NCBI GenBank assembly: GCA_016748015.1
Contig: JAAOMT010000046.1
Span: 243,687 to 307,686, forward strand
Direction of reading: 5' to 3'
DNA length: 64,000 nucleotides
Source of the DNA: Geosiphon pyriformis
Taxonomy: Eukaryota; Glomeromycota; Glomeromycetes; Archaeosporales; Geosiphonaceae
Below are positions 1-9,655 of the stretch, piece after piece. Positions within the stretch are counted from its first letter, which is position 1. Each line of letters starts with the position of its first letter. Below the pieces are notes generated by a model. It made no database searches, was not told where the DNA came from, and worked only from the letters and a program-made list of their open reading frames with translations. Made by a program: the position numbers and the translations under genes.

Positions 1-922
1 TGCCATTGACAATAATTCCTTCTTTATCTGCCTTGATATTATCCAGTGGTTTGCCATTGCTGGTGAAAATGGTATAGACAAGTTCAGCAGTTTCTTTTTG
101 TTCTTTTTGTTCTTCTTCTTCCTCACTTTCTTCATCATCTGATTCGTCTGATTCATTTTCTTCTGGGCTCTGCTTGGGTACTGGGGGAGTTGTCCAATGG
201 TGACATTTAACCACAATGGGTTTCTCACCACATCTGATGGTTAGTTCACAGAGTTCATAATCAAGCAAAGCTTTTGCTTTCTTGAGTCATTCATTGCCAA
301 CAATGATGGTGTATTTTTTTGCTTCAGATACTTCCATATCAGTTTCAATGCTGATGCCATTGATGCGGACAGGAATAGCTTTGGCTATGCCAAGCCCTTT
401 CTTCTTATCACCATGCACATTGGTCATTGGTCATGTGGATGGTTCATCAATTTTTCTGCCAATTGCTTCAAGAAAGTATTTAGCAATAACACTAACAAAT
501 GATCCACTGTCTAGGATCAAATCAATGAAGTAGCCAGCCACTTGGGCTTTGCAAATTAGAGGAGTGACATTGCTATTGTTAGCAAGTCCAGCTTGGTGAG
601 GGCATTTGTTGGTTTTGGGTGTCTTTTTCTTTGGAATCAGAGATTTGCGAAGATCTTTTCTGAATTGTGGATGGGTCATCAATTGGCCAAAGGTTATATG
701 TGCTGGGGTTTCCATGAGGTTTTTGACAACAGAATAGGGGCCGGATTTTTGTACTATTTCTGGGGGTTTCAACTTTGGAGGGTTTTTGAAAACTTTGGCT
801 TTTGGGGGCTTATTGTTGTCAGCAGTTAATGTAAAAGCTTTATTGGGGTTCAGAACAAAATCAACTTTGGCTTTCTTCTTCTTTCTTGTGGATTCAGAGG
901 GGTTGATTGCTAATTCATCCAT
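1..922 (-). pseudogene. Family 1 pol N-terminus: retropepsin-like protease (copy A)
   Basis: This is the aspartic protease portion of pol, which would cleave the Gag-Pol polyprotein in the virus-like particle. The open part (922 to 431) starts at MDELAIN, has a basic Arg/Lys patch, then a His/Cys-containing stretch and the active-site segment LILDSGS with the retropepsin Asp-Ser-Gly. A TGA at 431-433 interrupts the frame where copy A2 has AGA; copy C has the same TGA. Downstream coding (430 to 1) continues with conserved family sequence (GISIETDMEV, then an acidic linker) and has a second stop near position 285. The true pol frame opens upstream, reached by a -1 shift at 1012-1018 rather than by its own start codon. 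Identification as protease is firm; this copy is defective. Confidence 0.85.
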
Positions 923-1011
923 GTCATGGTCATCATCAGTTAAGTTAAAAGCAAAAAAAGGGTTTTCTTCTGGTTGGCTTGCACTCTCACCCTTTGGAGG
1001 TGCGCCTACCA

Positions 1012-1018
1012 GTTTAAA
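1012..1018 (-). promoter_or_regulatory. -1 ribosomal frameshift heptamer TTTAAAC at the gag/pol junction (copy A)
   Basis: On the minus strand the gag frame reads CCT TTA AAC TGG TAG. The heptamer T TTA AAC is a canonical X-XXY-YYZ slippery site. Slipping back one base gives TTT AAA CTG GTA, which stays open into the protease. A short stem (CACCT pairing with GGGTG across a 5-nt loop) starts about nine nucleotides downstream. The same heptamer is present in A2 (9662-9668), C (20955-20961), D (27706-27712), E (30990-30996) and P (48874-48880). Confidence 0.75.
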
Positions 1019-1020
1019 GG

Positions 1021-2292
1021 CTAATAAACAGTGGCTTCAACTAGAGGATCCTCTCCAAAGAAATTGATGTTGGCATGATTGGGTCTTTGGTTGGGCACAT
1101 TGTTGTTGTTGGGTCTGTTGTTCTGAGCATCATTGTTTCTGGGAACTGGTGAAGGCAGTGGAGGATTGTTGCAATCTCTTGAAAAGTGTCCAGTTAATCC
1201 ACAGCAATAGCATACAGGTGGGCCACGATTTTGTTGTCTTTGATAAGGTGGTTGCTGGAGCTGATTGAAGCATGGTTCAAATCTGGGTCTTTGTGGTTGT
1301 TGATTTTCTCTAACTGCTTGGGCTAAGGATTCTAATAACCGGGCAAGATTTGCTGTGAGTCTGTCTATTAACTGTTCATTTGGATCTTGAGTGTGAGTGG
1401 CAAAAGAAGTAGCAGCCATTTGAGGGGCAGGAACCATGACAGGAGCAGGAGCAAAAACTGGTAGTGTGGATCCCAAGTGCATCCTTTGGTTATTTTCAAT
1501 TCTTTGTGCTAATTCAATGGCCATATCCATGGTGGGATTATCTTTCAGGGCCAGGAGGGGCCAAAGAGCATATGATAGATCAGTTCTCAATTCTTTTGTG
1601 AAGGAGTGAATTTTCTGCTCTTCTGTCCAATTTCTCCCAGAGTCTACATGTTTGATTAGCTTTCTAATAGCCTTGGCATATTCAGTCACTACTTCTCCAG
1701 GACCTTGGGTTCTTTTTTCCAATTCCATGTGCCATTTGGATATTAATATTGGGGTTCTGAACTTGGCCTCAAATCGGGTAGTGAAAGAGGTATTTTCTTC
1801 TCCAGCATTGATTGGTGTCCATCTGATTATTCTGTGTTGAGTATTGGCATCTGTTCTTTGTGAGAACCAGGTAGCAGGAGAGCCTTGGAGGTAGCCACCA
1901 ACGATTTGGAACTTGTATTCTTCATCATACTGGTTGGCTGTGACAGTTCTCTCAAAATCATCCAACCATTCAATTGGATCTTGTGCATCACCTCTAAATA
2001 GTGGTAATGGAGAATATAAGAGCTGATTGATACTGTTGTTTCTTTCTTCAAAGTCATTTTCAAAATAAGCTTGGTCAAAGTAATAGGTTGTATAAGCTGT
2101 GTAGGTTTCAGCTGAATGCTCGTTCAGAAACCAGTTCCAAAAGTCTTGGAATTGTCTGCTGGATTGTTTTTCAAGGGGGAAGCAGATCAAGCAGGAGGGC
2201 AGAGGATTAAGTTCAATAAAATCTAGGTCATTTCTGTTGTGTGCTGCAAAGTGTTCTTCTGATTTCTGTGACAGATATGAGTAATCACCCAT
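1021..2292 (-). CDS. Gag polyprotein, family 1 copy A, with internal deletion
   Basis: Structural Gag of the Ty3/gypsy element, 423 residues, starting at an ATG (MGDYSYL) 52 bp inside the 5' LTR boundary. The N-terminal half is the retrotransposon Gag region (motif EWLDDFERTVTANQYDEEYK, then WFSQ and RKLIKHV). The C-terminus has one CCHC zinc knuckle, CYCCGLTGHFSRDC (CX2CX4HX4C), for RNA packaging, and an Asn/Pro-rich tail. Against copies C, D and E it lacks about 90 residues between LLYS and PLPLFRG, at about 2010, yet the frame is kept. A TAG replaces the CAG found in copy C four codons from the normal end, so translation stops just before the frameshift heptamer. This is one of the better-preserved gag copies. 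Confidence 0.88.
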   Translation of the reverse strand: MGDYSYLSQKSEEHFAAHNRNDLDFIELNPLPSCLICFPLEKQSSRQFQDFWNWFLNEHSAETYTAYTTYYFDQAYFENDFEERNNSINQLLYSPLPLFRGDAQDPIEWLDDFERTVTANQYDEEYKFQIVGGYLQGSPATWFSQRTDANTQHRIIRWTPINAGEENTSFTTRFEAKFRTPILISKWHMELEKRTQGPGEVVTEYAKAIRKLIKHVDSGRNWTEEQKIHSFTKELRTDLSYALWPLLALKDNPTMDMAIELAQRIENNQRMHLGSTLPVFAPAPVMVPAPQMAATSFATHTQDPNEQLIDRLTANLARLLESLAQAVRENQQPQRPRFEPCFNQLQQPPYQRQQNRGPPVCYCCGLTGHFSRDCNNPPLPSPVPRNNDAQNNRPNNNNVPNQRPNHANINFFGEDPLVEATVY

Positions 2293-2344
2293 ACAATGAG
2301 GGAATAAGTGAATTTTGACAACTTCACAGGGAGCACCACTTTTA

Positions 2345-2998
2345 TGTTACGGATAGTAAGGGAGAACAGTATTGTATGGTAATGGAAATAAACAAAGAGG
2401 GAATTACAATAAGGGAGTGAATTGAATAAGTAGGAATTCAATATGCGTGATCAGTCTCATAAAAATCACAGTCGCTAATCTTTTTTTAAATCTGAAGGTA
2501 GAGGAATAGTCCGTGATTGTCAACAAGATAACACTGCTGCTATTATTCTATGCCTCAACTCAGCGATTCTTAGAATCAATAACAGGTATCATTGTACTTT
2601 TCAATCATTTCTTTATTCAATGAATTACAAGAGCAAGCCAATTGCTTCTCAGGCTAATTCTAACAAATACAAATCAAGAAGGGGAAAAGATAAGGCATGT
2701 GAATGCCAACAAGTAGATACTTAAAGGTAAGGAAAGGAGAATAAGCAATTATGAGAGGAAGTAATTGATATTGTTTATTTCGTTACTTTGATCATGTTTT
2801 TCTACAGCTAAGGGAATCATCGCTTATATAGCTATCTAAAGTAGTCAACGACCAGGTCAATGATCAGGTCAATGATCAGGTCAACAGTCAGGTCATTAAT
2901 CAGGTCAATGATCACTATCTAAAAATAGGGTGGCTAATTATATGACATCAGTGGCTAATACATGTGATAACTAATAAAAACTATGGGTTTCAACCATA
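2345..2998 (-). repeat. 5' LTR of copy A
   Basis: Matches the other family 1 LTRs, whose ends are TGTTA...TAACA. It lacks about 22 bp near its left end (the segment GGTTGGAGTAACAAGCTAAC in other copies) and about 3 bp at its right end, where the LINE begins. The 12-bp tandem repeat (unit like TCAATGATCAGG) is at 2848-2913, next to a minus-strand TATATAAGC box. Confidence 0.9.
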
Positions 2999-3013
2999 GC
3001 AGTAGGACTGTAC

Positions 3014-3895
3014 ATGCCTGCTTCTAAATCGCCTACTGAGAGAACAGTAGCTAAAGAAATTAGAAAACTTTTGGGAGACATTGTACAGAGCAAAGAAATT
3101 ATCATAGTAGCAGGCGATTTGAATGAAGATCTGTCATCTAAGTTACTTAAGGAAACATATGCTACAAATAAGGCCAAAGCTTGTCCAACTGCTGCAACAT
3201 TACAACATATGAATTTAGTGGATACACATGGGGCATATGCAACAAACAATCCAGAAAAGACATGGGCATCAAATGGGATACAAAGAAGATTTGACTATGT
3301 ATTTACTGATGCAGTTACAGCCTCACTGGTCACAAACATTGGGGTGATTGATGTTAATGAATTCTTTAGCACTGATCACAAAGCTGTAGTGACAATCATC
3401 CAATCTGACAGAATATTGGCAGGCACTAAAAAATCTAGATCTGGAAGAAAAAAGTGTAGCACAACTATGATTGATGTTAAAAAGGCATCTGGAGTCCAAT
3501 GAGAAATCTATGCTAGAGAATCTGATCGACTAACAGATAAAGCACAAAGAAAATCAATAGATAACAGCAAGAATGATCTAAACCAGATGTGGCTTACAAT
3601 CAAGGAGATTGTGTTACAAGCTGCTGAGTGCCTACTGAAAAAGAAAGTGGGAGCCTGGTCTGTACACACAAAAAAAGAATGCATAGATCACAAGCTTGTT
3701 AAGATTGTTGCTGATATAATCAAACAAATAAGAGTAAACAATGCAGATATGCACGATAACAATGTTATGCAGTTGTTGGCCAAATGGAAACAGCTGAAAC
3801 CTGAGGCAGTTAATGCATATCTGATGACTCTCCCAAGAGATAAGCTAATTGTGGAACTACTCAATATTAAGAAAGAATACAGATCAATGCTGTGA
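3014..3895 (+). pseudogene. LINE apurinic/apyrimidinic-type endonuclease (C-terminal part) and linker
   Basis: The C-terminal two thirds of an exonuclease-endonuclease-phosphatase (APE-like) domain, which nicks target DNA for target-primed reverse transcription. Visible catalytic motifs are AGDLNED, RRFDYVFTD and STDHKAV, matching the GDxN, YxF and SDH signatures. The first part of the domain is missing because of 5' truncation. The frame is closed by TGA at about 3500, reopens with a lysine-rich linker (3587-3895) and is closed again by TGA just before the RT block. The flanking residues continue sensibly across the stops, so these look like point mutations rather than real ends. Confidence 0.85.
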
Positions 3896-3928
3896 GCTAG
3901 GATCAGGCTACAACAGCAGAGACAGATA

Positions 3929-5515
3929 GTGGACAATATCATTAGGAGACAACAAAACTTTGATCTAAACAAAGGAGCTATGATCAAAAGCATCATGAAC
4001 AGAAAAAGACAAAGAATTGTACTAGACCATGTAATTGAAAAAGGCAAATTTCATGATGATCCTGATAAAATTAAAAAGCTAGTAAACAAAAAAGCCCAAG
4101 GATGGACCAGAACAAGAAGCATTGAGCCTAACCTATGGAAAAGTTGGGAACACAGATTTGAACCAATCGAAAGCATTCCAGATCATACCTTTGATGGTGT
4201 AATGGATGAATTAACAAATGAGAAATTGGAACACATATTGAGCCACACACCCCATAACAAAGCCCCTGGTCCATCAGGCATTCAAGCTGAACTCTGGAGG
4301 AAGGCTGGATCTAATACCAAGTCTAAACTGAAAACATTGCTCAATGCTTGCATTAAAGCAGCAAACATGCCTGAGGAGTGGAGAGTAGCACAAGTCATAC
4401 TGATTCCAAAGCCAAAAGAATGGGGTGGCAATATTGACATCACCAGGCTGATCACACTCATTGAAAGCACCAGAAAAATCTTAACAAAGATTCTAACTGT
4501 GAGAATATCAAAAGCATGTGAACTCCACAATGTCCTAAAAGGTTACAATACCTCAGTATTAAAGAATACTTCTACAGCAGTGCCTATTCATGTGATTAAT
4601 GCTGTAGCTGAACATGCAAGAGAATTTGATAAGGAAGCTTGGTTTACATTTCAGAACATGAAAAAGGCATATGATTTAGTGGGATGGAAACCCATGGAAG
4701 CTGCACTAAAGAGGATTAAGATGAACAATAGGTTTACTGAGCTGTTTGGCTTGATGCACAACAATAGAAGCAACAGGATAATAACTGAATTTGGGTTGAG
4801 TGATGAATATCAAGTACAGGATGGACTGGATCAGGGGGAAACAAGCTCACCCATCATGTGGAGAATTTTCTATGACTCCTTACTGTGTGAAGTAAAACAA
4901 GCCAATTATAGTCAGGGATACAAACTGACAGCAGCATGGAAAAAGTGGGATAATCAAGTGGATACACAATCTCTGTTGGTGTCAGTGAATCATCTTGTTT
5001 TCGTCGATGACACAGTGTGGATAGCTAACTCAAGACAAGGAATGCAAAGTATTTTGGACACAGCCAGCTCCTTTTTTAGAATGGTAGATATTGAGATCAA
5101 CTTAGGAAAGACTGAGACAATGGTGGTCAGACCCTCTAAAAAGAAATCTTTGATGGTGGAGCCACTAAAATTTGGTCCAAACAAACAAATCTTGAAATTG
5201 TTGGATCCATCTACATGTACCCGATATTTGGGAGTATGGATCAAAGCAGATGGGAAAAATGAGACTGTTCTAAAAATGATAAGATCTGACATTGAAGCAG
5301 TGTGTGCAGTCATCAGAAAAAAACACATAACTGAGAAACAGGCCATTTACATTTTTAACAGTGTACTTAGTCCAGCTATTGAATTCAGATCTCAGTTGAC
5401 TCATATTCCTAATAGCTGGACTAGAAAATGGAATTCAAAGATTTCAGCCACTGTGAAGAAAAAAGCAAAACTCTCAGTAGACTTTCCAGCCAGTGCCATG
5501 CATCACTCATCCTAG
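3929..5515 (+). pseudogene. LINE reverse transcriptase
   Basis: A non-LTR reverse transcriptase of 528 residues. Recognisable blocks are NKAPGPSGIQAELW (the NKAPGPDG-like motif), WRVAQVILIPK, LITLIESTRKILTKIL, the QGETSSPIMWRIFYD block, and the catalytic box LVFVDDT, which has Val where F-A-D-D is usual but keeps both aspartates. Downstream is the LGKTET motif and the thumb-like YLGVWIK. One frame spans the core domain, then TAG and TGA codons at about 5516 and 5685 separate it from RNase H. An upstream TGA at about 3894 means it would not be translated from the endonuclease frame. The long open stretch suggests a fairly recent insertion. Confidence 0.92.
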
Positions 5516-5725
5516 TATAACCTGTTCAAGATTGATGATATACAAGCAAAAAGCAAGATCACAGATTTGTTAGTTAGATTGAACAGTGCTAATATTGCTG
5601 GAATGGCTACAAAAATCAGACTAGCCAACTTGCAGGCACAGAGATGGTCAGCTCATAGTATAATTGAATATCCCACCAATGAATGATCCAAGCCAGGGGT
5701 TAATCTTATAGCAAACATTATACAG

Positions 5726-6600
5726 ATGATGGAAAAAAAAAACATCTCATTCAAGAGCAATGGTAATACACATGGGATACCTGAATCTTCAAGACCACAG
5801 GCGTATTTAATTGAGTCTATCTTACCTTCAAATGAAACCTACATTAAAGTTAGAAGCTTACTAAGAAAGGAAAACTTGTTGTACTTGCATCAGATACAGA
5901 ACAATGATGAGTTGTTGATGACATGGTTGGACTTTACAAGGAAGTACAAACAAAGCGATAGTGGTAGAATTCCCAGATGGTTTAAGATTTTAGAATCTAC
6001 AATCATTATGGATAAATACAGAAACATTGATGTAGCACAATGTGAGACATTGGGTATGCACATACTGACTAACCAAATACCAGATGATTTAGAAACAATG
6101 CAAAGAGACACTATTTACATCCATATCCCTGACACTTTACTATCACAATGGAAGAGTGTACGAGAGAAGTTGAGACTCAGGAAAGAGATAGAAATATCAA
6201 CAGATGGCTCACTGGTAAAGGCTGGTTCTGAGGAAGCAAGAGGAGCAGCTGCCTTCATAACACATGGGATAGAGGCTGAATTTGGTATAGCAATTGATGG
6301 AACATTGTCATCAACAAAAGCAGAGGCAAAGGCTGTATTGCTAGCTTTGGAAGCAGTGCCTTACAGATGTAAACTAATAATAAACATGGATAGTCAAGCA
6401 GTGATGGCAATGGCTCAAAGATGGTTGTCCAAAGATTCTCTCCTGTCTATTAGAAATCAGCTTAAAACCTCAAACTGGCACACATGGAATGCAATCAGAG
6501 CGATAATAAGGGAAAAAAAGATTGACCTCAGCATGAACAAAGTGGCTGCACATACTGGTATATTTGAAAAATGAGAAGGCTGACAAACTAGCCAAAGGAT
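5726..6600 (+). pseudogene. LINE RNase H domain
   Basis: A type I RNase H-like domain that would degrade the RNA template. Acidic catalytic positions appear as EISTDGSL, STKAEAKAVLLALE and INMDSQAVMAM, the expected D-E-D order. The final part (NKVAAHTGI, equivalent to the KVKAHsG motif) runs into a frameshift at about 6570, after which ADKLAKGST continues in another frame. The first 130 residues are an unclassified linker. Identification is by motif order and position after RT. Confidence 0.85.
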
Positions 6601-6833
6601 CTACTGCTCTTGATACAATGAGGTGGGCCTACAATGCTAAGGAGACTGCATACATTCTTGTTTGTAGAGGAGTTGAATTGGATCTGAATATCAGGCATTT
6701 TCTGAACAAACAGGCTAGTCTTTAATCAGCTTTAGACTGGATAGGCAACAACAAAGTCCAAGAAACAATAATATCTATAGACCAAGACATAGACTGGATA
6801 AGTACAACCAAGATTTGGAACTGGGATGGTAAA

Positions 6834-7328
6834 ATGTTATCAGGCTTCACCTCAGCTAATTCTTCAGCAATGTGCACATTTATTATGAAATCATTTCACA
6901 ACATGCTGCCAACAGCAGAGGTGCTATACAACAGATGTCCCCATGTATACTTGAATAATCTTTGCAAGACATGTCACAGGGAAGTGGAAACCAACCAGCA
7001 CTTTTGGAAATGCTCTTTGAATACCCTAAAGGGCAAGACACTGATTGATGATATAAAAAATAAGTGGATACAGTGCCTTTCAAAGGCTGTGAGAGGGGGA
7101 CACGAAGCCCAAAACACTGATGAGAAGATTGTACTGTCTAAGAAATACATCATGTCAATGTCTAATGTAGATCTGCTATGTAAAAGACTGGTCAATAAGC
7201 AATTTGGAAGGATCAATACCTTTTCTGACATCAACCTAAGGACTAGCAATAAAGTATTGATTAAGGTGTGTAAATGGGCAGTTACTCAAGCAAGGAATAG
7301 ATTGTGGGGAGAATGTTGCAAACTGTAA
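6834..7328 (+). pseudogene. LINE C-terminal region with Cys/His zinc-binding motif
   Basis: The C-terminal end of the LINE ORF2-like protein. It contains CKTCHREVETNQHFWKC (CX2C...HX4C spacing), the zinc-knuckle-like motif common after RNase H in LINEs of the Tad/I type. The open segment stops at TAA (7326-7328). Between 6600 and 6834 the same protein continues in broken frames, with one TAA at about 6724. The role in the family is thought to be nucleic acid binding; nothing here shows activity. Confidence 0.8.
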
Positions 7329-7698
7329 ACTGAATGGGAAAAAACAATGGGTATTGATAATAGGGTCAAGTGAAATCCAACTGGTGGCTCCAGTGTAGAT
7401 AGCATTTCAAGGAATAGTGGTAGAGTTATTGGTAAACCCATAGTCAAAGTAGGTGATGTTTCTACACAGTGTAATAGTATACTGACTGATGTTTTTTGTG
7501 GTAGGAGTACTATGTGTGATAGTGTAATACCCCATAAATTTGGTTATACTAGTGTGTAGTTAGGCATAACCACTTAGTGGTTAGCCACATCTTGTAATTT
7601 AGATTATTGGATGAGTTGGCTTTATGAAAAGATCATGCTTTGTAAGTGTGGCTAAACTAATAAAAGACCAGCGTGGCTACACGTTAACAAAAAAAAAA
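7329..7698 (+). other. LINE 3' untranslated region and poly(A) tail
   Basis: This is noncoding sequence between the LINE stop codon and a run of ten A residues at 7689-7698. The next base belongs to the minus-strand RT of copy A2 (CCAAGGAACTGG, equivalent to 18932 onward in copy C), so the poly(A) marks the insertion point. Confidence 0.8.
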
Positions 7699-8590
7699 TG
7701 ACCAAGGAACTGGATAGATTGGCATCCAAAGAAAGATTTGATTGAGTTGATCTTAAGGCCAGCATTTCTGAGCAGGTCAAAAACCTTCTGTAAATGTTCA
7801 AGATGTTCATCCCAGGTTTTTGAATATACCATTATGTCATCCAAGTAAACCAGAACAAAGTTTTCTTTTACTGATTCAAACACTTTATCCATTAGGCATT
7901 AAAAAATAGGAGGAGCATTGGTAAGATCAAAAGGCATGACTGTAAATTCATAGGTGCCATACTTGGTAATGAAAACAGTTTTCTTTCTGCTTTCTGGATC
8001 CATCTCTACTTGCCAGAATCCAGCAGTTAAGTCAATGGTTGAGAAGAAAGCAGCACCATTGAATTTATCTAGCATTGTATCAATTTTGGAGAGTGGATAC
8101 ATGTCTCTTATAGTGATGGCATTTAATTGGTGGTAGTCAACACAAAAGTGTAGAGTTCCACCTTTCTTAAATACCACTACAACTGGGAAAGCCCATTTAC
8201 TCTTGGTTTCTTGTATAAATCCAAGATCTTTCATCTGGTTTATCTCTTTCTTAATAAATTCATCATTGTGTCAATTGGATTGATAAGGCATCAAATGGAT
8301 GAGGCAAGTTTCTTTTGTGGTGATGGTGTGTTGTATTACATGGGTTCATCCAGGAGTATCACCTTCTTTTGAAATTACTGGGCTATTTCTAGCCAACAGA
8401 TTTTCAATGTCCACTTTTCTTTCTTCAGGAGAAGGTTCTCTTTGTTTTACAACTAATAATTAGATTTCAGGTGGTTCATTCTCAAAGGTTTTTTGTACTT
8501 TAAGTTTTTCTTGAGGTATCAAGCTAATTGGTTCCCAATCTTTGTAATAGATCAGGCAGAATTTGCATTCATCACTTGGTGAATACAAAA
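7699..8590 (-). pseudogene. Family 1 reverse transcriptase fragment and linker (copy A2)
   Basis: The RT palm of copy A2, read right to left: the Cys-rich linker remnant near 8590, then KSKWAFPVVVVFKKGGTLHFCVDYHQLNAI, AAFFSTIDLTAGFWQVEMDP, GTYEFTVMPF and the catalytic FVLVYLDDIMVYSKT (intact YLDD). A stop at about 7896 (LIPN* where others have QRLMDKVF) splits it into two frames. The sequence ends at the LINE insertion, so the connection and RNase H are absent. The assignment is certain from RT motifs shared with copy C. Confidence 0.88.
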
Positions 8591-8600
8591 GTTTATTACA

Positions 8601-9572
8601 CTAGCACTGTGCACAAGAACCATGCCACCAATAACTGTATTTGGCTTTTTTGCCAGGTTTTTTGTCAAAGATTCTTCTGAAGATATCATAGTAAGGCCAG
8701 CAGATCAGCTTGCCATTCACCATGATTCCTTTTTTGTCAGCTTTAACATTGTCCAGTGGCTTGCTATTGCTGGTGAAAATAGTATAGGCAAGTTCAACAG
8801 TTTCTTTTTGTTCTTCTTGATCTTTATCATTGCTTTCATTATCATCTGATTCATCTGATTGTTCTTCTTCTTGGTTCTGTTGGGTTACTGGAGGAGTTGT
8901 CCAATAACAGCACTTAACCACAATGGGTTTTTCACCATATCTGATGGTTAGTTCACAAAGTTCATAATCAAGCAAGGCTTTTGCTTTCTTGAGCCATTCA
9001 TTGCCAACTATTATGGTGTATTCTTTTGCTTCAGATACTTCCATGTCAGTTTCAATGCTAATGCCATTGGTTCGGACAGGAACAGCTTTGGCTATGCTCA
9101 GACTTTTCTTTTTGTCACCATGTACATTGGTCATTGGTCTTGTGGATGGTTCATCAATTTTTCTGCCAATTGCTTCTAAAAAGTGTTTGGCAATAACACT
9201 AACAGATGATCCACTGTCCAGCATCAAATCAATAAAGTAGCCAGCCACTTGGGCTTTGCAAATCAGAGAAGTAACATTGCTGTTGTCAGCAAGTCCAGCT
9301 TGACAAGGACACTTGTTGGTTTTTGGTGTCTTCTTCTTTGGTATTAATGATTTGTGAAGGTTTTTTCTGAATTGGGGATGGGTCATTAACTGGCCAAAGG
9401 TAATGTGAGCAGGAGGTTCTAACTTTGGAGGATTTTTAAAAACTTTAGCTTTTGGTAGCTCATTGTTATCAGCAGTTGATGTGGAGGCTTTCTTTGGATC
9501 TATAACGAAATCAACCTTGGCTTTCTTCTTCTTTCTTGTTGGTTCAGAAGTGTTGATTGCTAGTTCATCCAT
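8601..9572 (-). CDS. Family 1 protease/pol N-terminus (copy A2)
   Basis: A 323-residue open stretch of pol. From the N-terminus it has MDELAIN, a Lys-rich patch, then a HITFGQLMTHPQF block and the protease active site LMLDSGSSVSVIAKHF (Asp-Ser-Gly). The linker ERTNGISIETDMEV-type sequence follows, then an acidic run (EEEQSDESDDNESND) and the start of the Cys-rich WWHGSCAQC linker before RT. About 25 residues present in A and C (an EIVQKSGPYSVV segment) are missing near 9416. Unlike A and C it has no TGA after the protease core. Its expression would need the -1 shift at 9662-9668. It ends at a TAG (about 8599) inside the Cys-rich linker. Confidence 0.85.
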   Translation of the reverse strand: MDELAINTSEPTRKKKKAKVDFVIDPKKASTSTADNNELPKAKVFKNPPKLEPPAHITFGQLMTHPQFRKNLHKSLIPKKKTPKTNKCPCQAGLADNSNVTSLICKAQVAGYFIDLMLDSGSSVSVIAKHFLEAIGRKIDEPSTRPMTNVHGDKKKSLSIAKAVPVRTNGISIETDMEVSEAKEYTIIVGNEWLKKAKALLDYELCELTIRYGEKPIVVKCCYWTTPPVTQQNQEEEQSDESDDNESNDKDQEEQKETVELAYTIFTSNSKPLDNVKADKKGIMVNGKLICWPYYDIFRRIFDKKPGKKAKYSYWWHGSCAQC

Positions 9573-9655
9573 GTCATGGTCATCATCAGTTAGATTAAAA
9601 GCATAAAAGGGGTTTTCTTCTGGTTGGCTTGCACTTTCACCATTTGAAGGTGCAC

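Larger units (their letters stand above)
1..2998 (-). mobile_element. Ty3/gypsy family 1, copy A (5' end: LTR, gag, start of pol)
   Basis: This is the 5' part of a minus-strand LTR retrotransposon. From right to left it has the 5' LTR (2345-2998), gag (1021-2292) and the protease part of pol running off the window edge. It shares its LTR subtype with copy C. The last few bases of its LTR are replaced by a LINE at about 2999, so its right-hand target duplication cannot be read. RT, integrase and the 3' LTR, if present, lie outside the window. Confidence 0.93.
2999..7698 (+). mobile_element. LINE-type non-LTR retrotransposon (APE endonuclease, RT, RNase H), 5'-truncated
   Basis: A plus-strand non-LTR element in the order endonuclease, RT, RNase H and C-terminal Cys/His motif, ending in a run of ten A residues (7689-7698). 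There are no LTRs. The presence of RNase H suggests an I/Tad-like group (inference). It is 5'-truncated inside the endonuclease, and its coding sequence is cut by several stops and shifts. Its 5' end abuts the LTR of copy A and its 3' end abuts the RT of copy A2. No target-site duplication is visible, so at least one border is rearranged. Confidence 0.92.

Noticed and set aside
593-1067. Short plus-strand ORFs opposite protease and gag (for example 593-829, 786-1067)
   Set aside because: Antisense readings of a clearly coding minus-strand pol; no domain or conservation beyond that of the pol strand.
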